Below are positions 33,641 to 41,773 of a stretch of DNA of 64,000 bases, piece after piece. The translations under genes and the position numbers were made by a program. Position 1 is the first letter of the stretch; each line of letters starts with the position of its first letter. The notes beneath the pieces were generated by a model. The model searched no databases. It had not been told where the DNA came from and was given only the letters and a program-made list of their open reading frames with translations. Origin of the DNA: Roseovarius sp. EL26 (lineage in GTDB: Bacteria > Pseudomonadota > Alphaproteobacteria > Rhodobacterales > Rhodobacteraceae); contig NZ_OUMZ01000007.1 in NCBI RefSeq assembly GCF_900327775.1, forward strand, positions 115 through 64,114, written 5' to 3'.

Positions 33641-35446
33641 TTATCCAGCTGAGGCAAGTTCTTTGAAATGACTGTTCTCTGATAACAATTCATCGAATGT
33701 GCCCTTGGCAATAATTTGCCCTTTATCCATCAAGAAAATGAGGTCGCAGGCTTTCACTGTGCTTAAGCGGTGAGCAATCATGATGATTGTTTTCTCATGA
33801 CCAATATTGCGTACCGCATCCATCACAGCCCGCTCTGTCAGATTATCCAGTGCCGAGGTCGCCTCATCCAAAATTAACAATTCAGGATCATGATATAGGG
33901 CACGTGCGATCCCAATGCGCTGCCGTTGACCGCCGGAAAGACGAACACCGCGTTCGCCAACAATTGTCTGATAGTGTTGAGGCAATTCATCCATGACGAA
34001 GTCATGTAACGAGGCTGCCTTGGCGGCACGTTCGATTGCAGCCATGTCAATGTTTTCGGGTTCTATGCCAAAGGCAATGTTCTCTGCTACGGTGCTATCC
34101 GTCAGATAAATAACTTGCGGAACATATCCGATGCAGCGACGCCAGCTGCTAACTGTCTCGGGGGTGATGGCGGTGCCATCTATAAGGAACTGTCCGGTTT
34201 CTGGAATCAATAGCCCAAGCAGAGAATCCACCAATGTAGTTTTACCAGCCCCGGTGCCGCCGATCACCCCAATTGTTGTTTTGGCCTGTATGGAAAAGTT
34301 GACATCGTTTAACGATGGGCGCGAGGTGTTGGGATAGGAAAAGCACAAGCCACGCGCTTCCAGCGATTTTTTGAACACCATCCGTTTCTGTTGATGTCCT
34401 GCGCCGGCCTGGGCTGGATGGCTCTCTTTGGCGCTGGTGAACTCTTGGGAAATTTGATCCAGAAGCGGCTTGCTGTTGCGGATCGAAGAAAGGTTATAGT
34501 AAATCTGCTGCATCGCGGGCAGCAAGCGCATAACGGCAAAGGCAAATGTGCCCAAGATTGGAATTGCAGCCGTCAGATCGCCGCCATGGCGTGTGAGCAT
34601 GAACAACATGATCGCCAACAGCATTGCAAATGTCAGTGCTTCCAGCGCGTAGCGCGGCAGCTGTCGCAATACCACAGCCAATGAATTCGCGCTGGCAAAT
34701 TCAAACGAAGGTTCGCTAAAACGTTGGATATAGTGTTGCTCCAGATCCATGAGCTTGACTTCTTTAATACCTCCGGTCGCTTCATTCGCGACGCGAAACC
34801 GGTCTTTGTTGGCCTTTAATGTCCGTTGGCCAAGACGGTGCTGCAATTTGTGCAGCCCGAGGTAGATCATCACATAGCTGCCACCTAAAAGCCCCGCAGC
34901 TGTGATCGAGATAGCCGGATCAAGCACTACCAAAAAGGTGACGATCGCGAGGGCAAGCAAGCCATTTGCCATCAGTTGCAGGCAAGGGATCAACACCGAT
35001 CCAACTAGACGGTGTACCTCTGCCAAAACGCTTTTGCTGATGTCTGCGCTGTTGTGTTCTAAGAACCACGAATAGGGCAGGTGCAGGTATGAGCGCAACA
35101 ATCTGACCGAAATGGCATGTCCGCGCATCTCGGAATACCGGATAATAGCGTAGTTGCCGCCGGCTTTAATGATTTGTGCTATCAAGACGATCAACAAAGC
35201 TGCGAATGAGATAAACAACTGAAAGGCAAATAGCGTTGTGAAGCCGAATGTTTCGTAGGCCCAGGCCAAAGCCCCGTTATCTAGCAGAATTTGCGGTTCA
35301 GAGTAGACTTTGAGCAATACCAGAACGGTTGAAACGCCGAACACTTCTGCAAAGGCGACCACAATCAACAATATAGTTAAAACATAAAATCTGCTTCGCT
35401 CGCGTGGGCTCAGCAGGATGAAGAGCTTTTTAAATACGTCAATCAT
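33641..35446 (-). CDS. ABC exporter, fused membrane and ATPase domains (glycan or lipid flippase type)
   Basis: 601 residues from the ATG at 35446; an open frame to 35551 adds a segment without coding look. The N-terminal half has about six transmembrane helices (for instance YVLTILLIVVAFAEVFGVST and LLALAIVTFLVVLDPAI). The C-terminal ATPase has Walker A (GGTGAGKTT), the Q loop (YVPQVIYL), the signature LSGGQRQR, Walker B (LLILDEATSALD) and the switch His (AHRLS). Half-transporters of this kind, such as PglK and MsbA, flip lipid-linked sugars or lipid A. Placement at the edge of the glycan island suggests it moves the island's lipid-linked product. Terminator-like hairpin 60 bases downstream. 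Confidence 0.9.
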   Translation of the reverse strand: MIDVFKKLFILLSPRERSRFYVLTILLIVVAFAEVFGVSTVLVLLKVYSEPQILLDNGALAWAYETFGFTTLFAFQLFISFAALLIVLIAQIIKAGGNYAIIRYSEMRGHAISVRLLRSYLHLPYSWFLEHNSADISKSVLAEVHRLVGSVLIPCLQLMANGLLALAIVTFLVVLDPAISITAAGLLGGSYVMIYLGLHKLQHRLGQRTLKANKDRFRVANEATGGIKEVKLMDLEQHYIQRFSEPSFEFASANSLAVVLRQLPRYALEALTFAMLLAIMLFMLTRHGGDLTAAIPILGTFAFAVMRLLPAMQQIYYNLSSIRNSKPLLDQISQEFTSAKESHPAQAGAGHQQKRMVFKKSLEARGLCFSYPNTSRPSLNDVNFSIQAKTTIGVIGGTGAGKTTLVDSLLGLLIPETGQFLIDGTAITPETVSSWRRCIGYVPQVIYLTDSTVAENIAFGIEPENIDMAAIERAAKAASLHDFVMDELPQHYQTIVGERGVRLSGGQRQRIGIARALYHDPELLILDEATSALDNLTERAVMDAVRNIGHEKTIIMIAHRLSTVKACDLIFLMDKGQIIAKGTFDELLSENSHFKELASAG

Positions 35447-35883
35447 GTGGAGCCCAAAAATTTCCTGCCATGAATTAAAATGGCTTTCTGTCTCCGTTAA
35501 GGCAGATTGGTGACAGGTCCGTGTCTCTATATACCCAACAAAATGTGCCAACGCTGCGTTGATTGGTTATGTCGGCCCGTGCTGATTTACCGGTTCAGAG
35601 CAATAATGTCACGACTCAACTGATAGAAGATCGTGATTTATCCTCGTGCCGCTGAAGGTTTTAGTCCGATCCATAGGTCCTAGGTGGTAACATTTCATGA
35701 AAAACTGCCAGCATTGCTTTTTGGAGGGAAATGACGGACGATGCGCCGCAAATGATCTGGTGCAGATACGCCGCTTGATATTGCATTCCGGGTTGCCAAT
35801 GGGCTTTGAAAATTGTCCAGTCTATCAGAACATGGATCATCTTGAATTGAAACAACCATAATCGCCTGGAAAGGAAAGCCAAA
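35447..35883. other. Intergenic region upstream of the peroxiredoxin gene
   Basis: 437 bases between the divergent exporter and peroxiredoxin genes. It should contain both promoters. Apart from a 15-codon frame with a strong ribosome site (35731-35778) I see no gene. A longer minus-strand frame that crosses the region and runs into the peroxiredoxin gene is rejected. Confidence 0.5.
35731..35778 (+). CDS. Candidate 15-residue leader peptide
   Basis: ATG at 35731 is preceded by GGAGGG with 5-base spacing, one of the better ribosome sites in the window, and reads 15 codons (TDDAPQMIWCRYAA after Met) to TGA. It lies 105 bases before the peroxiredoxin start on the same strand. The single Cys next to Trp could sense redox state or translation speed, but this is speculation. 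Chance is possible for so short a frame. Confidence 0.25.
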   Translation: MTDDAPQMIWCRYAA

Positions 35884-36534
35884 ATGGCCCTTCGGATTAA
35901 TGATACAGTTCCAAACTTCACCGCGCAGACCGATCAGGGTGAGATTAATTTCCACGACTGGATCGGAGACAGCTGGGCAATTTTGTTTTCCCACCCCAAA
36001 GATTTCACACCCGTCTGCACTACTGAATTCAGTGCGGTTGCACAGCTCAATGACGAATGGGCCAAGCGCAATACCAAGGTGATCGGCGTATCCGTCGATG
36101 GTGTGGAAGAGCATAAGGGCTGGAAAAAAGACATCGAAAGCTATGCGGGCACTTCGGCTGGTTTTCCGATTATTGCGGATGGTGCGCTTGACGTTTCCAA
36201 GGCCTATGACATGTTGCCGGCCGAGGCATACCTGCCTGATGGCCGCACCCCGGCTGATAGTGCGACGGTTCGCTCGGTTTTCATTATTGGGCCAGATAAG
36301 CAACTCAAACTGTCAATGACCTACCCGATGACAGTCGGTCGTAACTTTGCTGAAATCCTGCGGGCGCTCGACGGGTTGCAGATGTCAGGCAAAGGTGTTG
36401 CCACGCCCGCCAACTGGGTGCCAGGTGAAGATGTGATCATCCCTCCGACAGTATCCAACGAGGATGCAAAAGCGAAATTTGGCGAGTTCGAAACCATCTT
36501 CCCCTACCTGCGCAAAACCAAAGCACCAAGCTAA
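35884..36534 (+). CDS. 1-Cys peroxiredoxin (Prx6 type)
   Basis: 216 residues. Reduces peroxides with a peroxidatic cysteine: Cys45 in FTPVCTTEF, with the preceding HPKDFTP giving the usual Pro and Thr. The extended C terminus (GRNFAEILRALDGLQ, then VATPANWVPGEDVIIPP) is the Prx6 signature, and there is no resolving Cys in the 2-Cys position. Cytoplasmic. GGAAAGGA lies before the ATG. Its 3' end meets the convergent azlD gene across a 10-base stem-loop. Probably induced by oxidative stress, but no OxyR site is recognised. Confidence 0.95.
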   Translation: MALRINDTVPNFTAQTDQGEINFHDWIGDSWAILFSHPKDFTPVCTTEFSAVAQLNDEWAKRNTKVIGVSVDGVEEHKGWKKDIESYAGTSAGFPIIADGALDVSKAYDMLPAEAYLPDGRTPADSATVRSVFIIGPDKQLKLSMTYPMTVGRNFAEILRALDGLQMSGKGVATPANWVPGEDVIIPPTVSNEDAKAKFGEFETIFPYLRKTKAPS

Positions 36535-36543
36535 GCAAATTTG

Positions 36544-36573
36544 CTGCTGGGATGGGGTGTCCTATCCCAGCAG
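36544..36573. terminator. 10-base stem-loop between convergent genes
   Basis: CTGCTGGGAT (36544-36553) and ATCCCAGCAG (36564-36573) pair perfectly around a 10-base loop, between the peroxiredoxin stop and the last codons of azlD on the other strand. No U tract on either side; likely a transcript-end structure for both genes. Confidence 0.5.
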
Positions 36574-36888
36574 ATACAGCCCGCCATAAAGGCTGAGCGC
36601 GCCCAATATAATTGACAAGACCACATTGCGGGTCACAAGGCTGGCCACAATCGTGACAACGGCCGCAATCATACGTGGTGCATCCAGATTGCCTCCCGTC
36701 GCTTCGGGCCAGACGACCAACGGCGCCACCAGCCCCGGCAAGACAGCGACTGCTGTATAACGTAGATGCCGCAATACCCATTCCGGCAAGGCGCGGCCAC
36801 CTATCAGCCCCAGAAACAGAAACCGCATAGTGTAGCTGCCGACACCCAACCCGATGATCACCAGCCAAAGTGTGCCTTTGTCGATCAT
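36562..36888 (-). CDS. azlD: AzlD-family branched-chain amino acid transport protein
   Basis: 108 residues, three to four hydrophobic helices (LWLVIIGLGVGSYTMRFLFLGLIGG, VAVLPGLVAPLVV, VVTIVASLVTRNVVLSIILGALSLYGG). AzlD is the small partner of AzlC in exporters of branched-chain amino acids and analogues, in the inner membrane. Its ATG overlaps the azlC stop by four bases, so both are made together. The C-terminal codons lie in a stem-loop shared with the peroxiredoxin gene end. Confidence 0.88.
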   Translation of the reverse strand: MIDKGTLWLVIIGLGVGSYTMRFLFLGLIGGRALPEWVLRHLRYTAVAVLPGLVAPLVVWPEATGGNLDAPRMIAAVVTIVASLVTRNVVLSIILGALSLYGGLYLLG

Positions 36889-37604
36889 GCGCCGCCCTCG
36901 CTACGCAGGGTGGTACGGCGTTCAATCTCGGCCCCGGTCACCATTGCGGTGATGCCTGCCACCAGTAGGCCCAGATTGAAGGGCAGCCATGCAAACAGCA
37001 ATGCCATCACTATAGAAACAAACGCGGCGGCCACATGCGCGCGGCTGCGCAGCATAGGCGTGATCAGCGCAAGAAATGTGATCGGCACCGCGAAATCCAA
37101 CGCAAGACTGTCTGGGATGGATTCGCCAATCAAAGCACCGACTAGCGTGAAGATATACCAAAATGGGCACACCGCGGCGACGGTGCCTGAGAAATACGCC
37201 AGCTTTTGCGGCATGGTCATGTCTGGGTTGGTTTCAAACTTCAGGATCGACAGGGCATAGGATTGATCGACCAGAAAATAGGCCGCCACGGCCCGCTGGC
37301 CCAAAGTTGCGCTACCCAGATAGGGGGTTAATGAGGCCGAATACATCGCCATCCGCAGGTTCACCGCCAGCGCAGAAATCAGCACAATGATGGTTGGCAC
37401 TTGATCTTCCATCAGGGCCAGTGCGGTAAACTGTGCTGCCCCAGCAATCACGGCCACCGAAAAGCTCAGCGTTTCAAAGACAGAAAGTCCCGCCTCGGTC
37501 GCGACCACGCCAAAAAGCAGGGCAAAAGGGCCCACAACCAGCAAAAACGGGGCCGCATCGCGTACACCCCTGAAGAAGATCGATTTCGTGGTTTCCGTTG
37601 GCAC
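36885..37604 (-). CDS. azlC: AzlC-family branched-chain amino acid exporter, large subunit
   Basis: 239 residues beginning with GTG at 37604 (AGGG about 8 bases upstream). The first segment FFRGVRDAAPFLLVVGPFALLFGVV and the block LSFSVAVIAGAAQFTALALMED are diagnostic for AzlC; six or more membrane helices follow. With AzlD it exports branched-chain amino acids. Divergent from fdhD with a 64-base gap. Confidence 0.9.
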   Translation of the reverse strand: MPTETTKSIFFRGVRDAAPFLLVVGPFALLFGVVATEAGLSVFETLSFSVAVIAGAAQFTALALMEDQVPTIIVLISALAVNLRMAMYSASLTPYLGSATLGQRAVAAYFLVDQSYALSILKFETNPDMTMPQKLAYFSGTVAAVCPFWYIFTLVGALIGESIPDSLALDFAVPITFLALITPMLRSRAHVAAAFVSIVMALLFAWLPFNLGLLVAGITAMVTGAEIERRTTLRSEGGA

Positions 37605-37668
37605 AGTTCGGCCCTAGATTGGCAAATAATCTACGCACCGGCGTAACGCTTTATTGCAGGAGGATCAA

Positions 37669-38550
37669 TTGGCTGTTTCTGAGGATCAAAGCGATTATCT
37701 GATCGCCCCCAACCCAAATGCGGGTGGCCTGACCCGTGCGGTCGAGGGCGTTGATCACGATGGCCAGATCACCCGGATCGCGGTGGTCGAAGAGCGCCCT
37801 TTGACGATTTTCCTCAACGGTCAGGAAATCGTGACGGCCATGACCATAGGCGATTATCCTGAATATCTTGCGCTGGGTTTCCTGCGCAATCAGGGCATGT
37901 TGCGCGACGGGGAAACCGTCACCAAGATCGACTATGACGATGATCTTGAAATCGTAGTGGTCCGGACCGATAGCCAGACGACTTATGAAGAGAAGCTCAA
38001 GAAAAAGACCCGTACCTCGGGCTGCGCGGTTGGCACTGTCTTTGGCGACATGATGGAGGGTTTGGAGGATGTTGCTTTGCCAAACCTGCAAGTGAAAACC
38101 TCTGACCTCTACGCGCTGGCTGCCAAGATCAACCGCACCCCGTCGCTCTATCTTGAGGCCGGGGCTATCCACGGCTCAGTGCTGTGTCAGGGAAATCGTC
38201 CACTGGTCTATATGGAGGATGTGGGTCGCCATAACGCCGTCGACAAAATTGCGGGCTGGATGTTCGCCGAACAGGTCAGTGCCGCCGACAAGGTGATGTA
38301 CACCACCGGGCGACTGACCTCGGAAATGGTGATCAAAACCGCACTGATGGGCATCCCGGTTCTGGCCTCGCGCTCGGGCTTTACCGCCTGGGGCGTGGAA
38401 ATCGCACGCCAGGTTGGCCTGACCTTGATTGGCCGCATGCGCGGTAAACGCTTTGTCTGCCTCAGCGGTGAGGAACGCCTCCTGCGCGACGCCGACCCGT
38501 CACAGGTGGCGGATGAGGACAAGCGCTCCGGGCGGAAGGGTGCTGAATGA
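37669..38550 (+). CDS. fdhD: FdhD sulfurtransferase for formate dehydrogenase
   Basis: 293 residues. FdhD passes sulfur to the molybdenum cofactor of formate dehydrogenase. EERPLTIFLNG, YPEYLALGFLRNQGML, VYMEDVGRHNAVDKI and YTTGRLTSEMV are family blocks. In E. coli FdhD two cysteines (CxxC, 121 and 124) are reported as important; here the site reads SGCAVGT, so only the first Cys remains. The start is TTG at 37669, chosen because CAGGAGGA lies right before it; a TTG at 37654 is upstream of that site. First gene of an overlapped operon with mobA, mobB and moeA. Divergent from azlC. Confidence 0.93.
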   Translation: MAVSEDQSDYLIAPNPNAGGLTRAVEGVDHDGQITRIAVVEERPLTIFLNGQEIVTAMTIGDYPEYLALGFLRNQGMLRDGETVTKIDYDDDLEIVVVRTDSQTTYEEKLKKKTRTSGCAVGTVFGDMMEGLEDVALPNLQVKTSDLYALAAKINRTPSLYLEAGAIHGSVLCQGNRPLVYMEDVGRHNAVDKIAGWMFAEQVSAADKVMYTTGRLTSEMVIKTALMGIPVLASRSGFTAWGVEIARQVGLTLIGRMRGKRFVCLSGEERLLRDADPSQVADEDKRSGRKGAE

Positions 38551-39092
38551 CAGAGAGTATTTCGATAACCTATGACATCACGAAAGAATGGCGACGGGAG
38601 CAGAGGAAACTTGCGAAGAATCAACATAAATTCTTCTTTCTGATCATTGCTTACTTCGCCATGTTCACTGGTGTATTTGCCTGCGTGATTTTTGCGATCA
38701 TCACATTTGGTGGTGCGATTATTATTCGTAATCCAGATATGTTCTCCGGCTATGGGCCTACCGTTTCACTGTTTTTGGGAGCCGCCATAAGCTGTTTGTG
38801 GTTGCGCAATTTCGTCAACAGAACAGAGCCGAATGAAGACAGAATATATCCCCTAGGTTCAGAAGTGTCTTATGAATTTGATTCCAAAGGTTTTGAAATG
38901 AGTTGCGCTGGGCGGAGGTGGTATACTGAATGGCACGTGGTAGATAAAATTGATGCCATCAAAAAAACTCTCATTCTTGAAACTGCTTTTGCCACCATGC
39001 CCTCACAGCTATTTGCGTTGCCGCTTCCAGAAACACAGGCTGTTAATCAACTGAAAAGCTGGCATCAGGCGGCCAGTGGAGATAGCCAATGA
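38547..39092 (+). CDS. Membrane protein of unknown function in the Moco operon (YcxB-like)
   Basis: 181 residues. Two membrane helices at about 29-55 (FFFLIIAYFAMFTGVFACVI) and 70-87, then a soluble beta-rich domain containing WYTEWHVVDKIDAIKKTLIL, which resembles the YcxB-like PH-type domain. It overlaps the fdhD stop and the mobA start by four bases each, so it is firmly embedded between them. Its composition is visibly richer in A and T than fdhD and mobA, which hints at later insertion. A role in cofactor insertion is possible but rests on position only. Confidence 0.7.
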   Translation: MTESISITYDITKEWRREQRKLAKNQHKFFFLIIAYFAMFTGVFACVIFAIITFGGAIIIRNPDMFSGYGPTVSLFLGAAISCLWLRNFVNRTEPNEDRIYPLGSEVSYEFDSKGFEMSCAGRRWYTEWHVVDKIDAIKKTLILETAFATMPSQLFALPLPETQAVNQLKSWHQAASGDSQ

Positions 39093-39745
39093 CTCAGCCT
39101 CTCGGCATCATCCTCGCAGGGGGGCAGGCCACGCGCATGGGCGGCGGGGACAAGGGGCTGTTGCCCCTTGGAGACAGCACCATTCTGGATCATGTGATTG
39201 ATAGGTTAGAACCGCAGGTGGCGGGTCTGGCGTTGAACGCTAATGGGGATGCCACGCGGTTTACGCACCTCAAGCTTCCCGTTCTACCCGACAGTATCGT
39301 GGGCTACGCCGGACCTCTGGTCGGTGTCCTTGCCGGGCTTGATTGGGCAGCAGAGCAGGGGGTGGACACCATTGTCACCGTCGCCGCCGACACGCCGTTC
39401 TTTCCCTGCGATCTGGTGCCGCAGCTCTTGCTGGCCTCCGAAGGCATGGACCACCGCCTCGCCTTGGCCGCCACGCCTCGCGCTGAGGGCGAAAAGACCA
39501 AATCGATGAGCCGTTCTGGCCTGATCCGTCACCCGACCTTTGGCATCTGGCCTGTGGCTTTGCGGGACGACCTGCGCGCCGCTTTGAATGATGGCTTGCG
39601 CAAGGTGGTGATCTGGACCGATAAACACCATGGACGCGAGACCGTGTTCAATGATGCGGGTGATCCGTTTTTCAACGTCAATACGCCCGAAGACCTAAAA
39701 CAAGCACAGGCCAAGTTCACGGGCGATGCTGGGGATATGAGATGA
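39089..39745 (+). CDS. mobA: Molybdenum cofactor guanylyltransferase
   Basis: 218 residues. Attaches GMP to molybdopterin to make the MGD cofactor of DMSO-reductase-family enzymes. The nucleotide-binding start GIILAGGQATRMGGGDKGLLPLG is canonical, and TVAADTPFFPCDLV holds the metal-binding Asp. Cytoplasmic. Four-base overlaps on both sides with the membrane-protein gene and mobB. Length is slightly above the E. coli enzyme. Confidence 0.95.
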   Translation: MTQPLGIILAGGQATRMGGGDKGLLPLGDSTILDHVIDRLEPQVAGLALNANGDATRFTHLKLPVLPDSIVGYAGPLVGVLAGLDWAAEQGVDTIVTVAADTPFFPCDLVPQLLLASEGMDHRLALAATPRAEGEKTKSMSRSGLIRHPTFGIWPVALRDDLRAALNDGLRKVVIWTDKHHGRETVFNDAGDPFFNVNTPEDLKQAQAKFTGDAGDMR

Positions 39746-40233
39746 GAATTTATGGCGTCGCGGGCTGGAAGAACGCTGGAAAAACTGGGCTGATGGAACG
39801 GTTGGTGAGCGAGATCACCGCGCGGGGCTTCACCGTCTCTACCGTCAAGCACGCGCACCATACCTTTGATGTCGATCATCCTGGCAAAGACAGTCACCGT
39901 CACCGCGTCGCCGGCGCGACCGAGGTGTTGTTGGCCTCCAGAAACCGCTTCGCTCTGATGCACGAGCTGCGGAATGAAGATGAACCCACGCTTGAAGAGT
40001 TACTATCTAAACTCGCGCCAGTCGATCTGATCTTGGTCGAAGGCTACAAACGCGACCAGCACCCCAAGGTCGAGGCGCATCGTGCTGAGACTGGTAACTC
40101 CCTTATTGCTCCGGATGATCCAACCATACGCGCCGTCGCCAGTGATGTGCCGCTGGATATTGATCGTCCTGTATTCGATTTGAATGATACTGTGTCGATT
40201 GCTGATTTCATCCTGCGCGAGGTGGGCTTGTGA
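39742..40233 (+). CDS. mobB: Molybdopterin-guanine dinucleotide adapter protein
   Basis: 163 residues. A P-loop GTP-binding partner of MobA: YGVAGWKNAGKTGLMERL is the Walker A region, VKHAHHTFDVDHPGKDSHRHRVAGA the typical His-rich loop, and LILVEGYKRDQHPKVE the Walker B. It helps MGD synthesis or delivery. Overlaps mobA and moeA by four bases each (the moeA start being GTG). Confidence 0.94.
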   Translation: MRIYGVAGWKNAGKTGLMERLVSEITARGFTVSTVKHAHHTFDVDHPGKDSHRHRVAGATEVLLASRNRFALMHELRNEDEPTLEELLSKLAPVDLILVEGYKRDQHPKVEAHRAETGNSLIAPDDPTIRAVASDVPLDIDRPVFDLNDTVSIADFILREVGL

Positions 40234-41486
40234 CCACGCTCAAACCGCCGCCATTACGCAATGACTGCTTCGCCTTGCCTGCCGGGGTGGACTGGACCCC
40301 GGTTGATGAGGCGCTGGCCCTGCTGCAAGAACGCTTGACCCCGGTGGTTGGAGCAGAGCGAGTGGACCTTGATCAGGCCTTGGGTCGTATTCTAGCGGCC
40401 CCCGTAGTCGCCAATCGGGCCAACCCACCACACCCAAACACGGCCGTAGATGGATACGGCTTTGCCTTTGCAAGTCTAGGTGAAGGAGACCAGGTTCTGC
40501 CCTTGGTCGATGGTCGCGCAGCAGCTGGTTTGCGCTTTGATGGAAATGTACCCGCTGGCTATGCGATCCGTATTTTGACGGGCGCGGCTTTGCCAGATGG
40601 CGTTGATACGGTGGTTTTGCAGGAAGATGTCACATTGGGCGGGGGTGAGGTTGCCTTTCGCGGGGGCATCAAACTTGGAGCCAATACTCGCAAGGCGGGC
40701 GAGGACGTACAGGCGGGGGATGTCATTTTAGACATGGGGCGCAGGCTTACCCCGGCAGATCTGGCCTTGCTCGCATCTGCGGGCGTGTCACAGGTTGATA
40801 CCTACAAGCGGCTCAAGGTGGCGATCGTTTCTACCGGAGATGAACTGGTGGAGGCGGGGACAGAGGCGGCACCGGGACAGATCTATGATGCCAACCGCCC
40901 GATGCTACATGGATTGCTGCATCAGTTTGGTTATGTCGGCATTGATCTGGGGCGAATTGCCGATGACCGCGCTGACCTGCGGACGGCATTTGATCGCGCC
41001 GCTGCCGAGGCCGATGTGATCCTGACTTCTGGCGGGGCTTCGGCCGGAGATGAGGATCACGTCTCAGCGCTACTTAACGAGGCTGGCGCAATGGCCGAAT
41101 GGCGGATTGCGCTGAAACCCGGACGCCCGCTGGCATTGGGTCTTTGGCAAGGTACACCGGTCTTCGGCTTGCCCGGAAATCCGGTGGCGGCATTGGTATG
41201 CACGCTGATTTTTGCACGTCCGGCAATGAGCCTATTGTCAGGTCATGGCTGGAAGACACCACGAGGCTTTGACCTTCCTGCTGGCTTTACTAAAAACAAG
41301 AAGCCCGGTCGCCGTGAATACCTGCGTGCCCGCCTTCGCGAAGGCCGAGTGGAGGTGTTCAAATCCGAAGGTTCTGGCCGGGTCAGCGGGTTAAGCTGGG
41401 CCGAAGGATTGGTCGAACTGCCGGATGGTCCGGTTGAGATTCGTGAAAACGATCTGGTCAGATATATCCCTTTTGAGTGCTTTTAA
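40230..41486 (+). CDS. moeA: Molybdopterin molybdenumtransferase
   Basis: 418 residues starting at GTG 40230, which overlaps the mobB stop (GTGA). It inserts molybdate into adenylylated molybdopterin. Landmarks: VDGYGFAF (the usual S-x-x-DGYA with Ala for Ser and Gly for Ala), ILTGAALPDGVDTVV, VAIVSTGDELVEAG, VILTSGGASAGDEDHV and PVFGLPGNPVAALV. Last gene of the fdhD-mobA-mobB operon; a terminator lies about 200 bases downstream. Confidence 0.95.
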   Translation: MTTLKPPPLRNDCFALPAGVDWTPVDEALALLQERLTPVVGAERVDLDQALGRILAAPVVANRANPPHPNTAVDGYGFAFASLGEGDQVLPLVDGRAAAGLRFDGNVPAGYAIRILTGAALPDGVDTVVLQEDVTLGGGEVAFRGGIKLGANTRKAGEDVQAGDVILDMGRRLTPADLALLASAGVSQVDTYKRLKVAIVSTGDELVEAGTEAAPGQIYDANRPMLHGLLHQFGYVGIDLGRIADDRADLRTAFDRAAAEADVILTSGGASAGDEDHVSALLNEAGAMAEWRIALKPGRPLALGLWQGTPVFGLPGNPVAALVCTLIFARPAMSLLSGHGWKTPRGFDLPAGFTKNKKPGRREYLRARLREGRVEVFKSEGSGRVSGLSWAEGLVELPDGPVEIRENDLVRYIPFECF

Positions 41487-41558
41487 ACGGTACTTTGGCC
41501 TCAAATTCGCCCTTAGAGGAGTCTTTGAAGGTGTTTTCCACCCGTAAGCCGGGAAAAG

Positions 41559-41574
41559 GTCAGGGAAACCTGAC
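41559..41574. repeat. Small stem-loop with GAAA loop, 3' of moeA
   Basis: GTCAGG and CCTGAC pair around GAAA, 73 bases after the moeA stop. No U tract follows. Might stabilise the end of the Moco message. Confidence 0.35.
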
Positions 41575-41687
41575 TTGAGGGAAAGCAGCATAATCCACAT
41601 ACTCATAACTGTACTACTTTACGAGTGTTCGCTGGGTGGCATTTTTTAAAGAGTCCGATGGTCTCATTGCTGTCATTTGTAGGCGTG

Positions 41688-41725
41688 GGTTCTAGCCTGT
41701 TCGCGGGCTGGAACCTTCTTATTTT
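41688..41725 (+). terminator. Intrinsic terminator after the Moco operon
   Basis: GGTTCTAGCC and GGCTGGAACC (41688-41697, 41706-41715) form a 10-base stem with one G-U pair around TGTTCGCG, followed by TTCTTATTTT. Orientation fits plus-strand transcription from moeA. On the minus strand no U tract follows, so it does not serve the LysR gene. Confidence 0.65.
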
Positions 41726-41773
41726 AAAGGACAAATTCAAATGAGTAGCACTATCCTAATTGTATCTTATGCT

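Noticed and set aside
35695-36303. 202-codon minus-strand frame
   Set aside because: Overlaps the peroxiredoxin gene in antisense; the peroxiredoxin reading is clearly correct.
37651-38172. 173-codon minus-strand frame
   Set aside because: Antisense to fdhD, no motif and no ribosome site.
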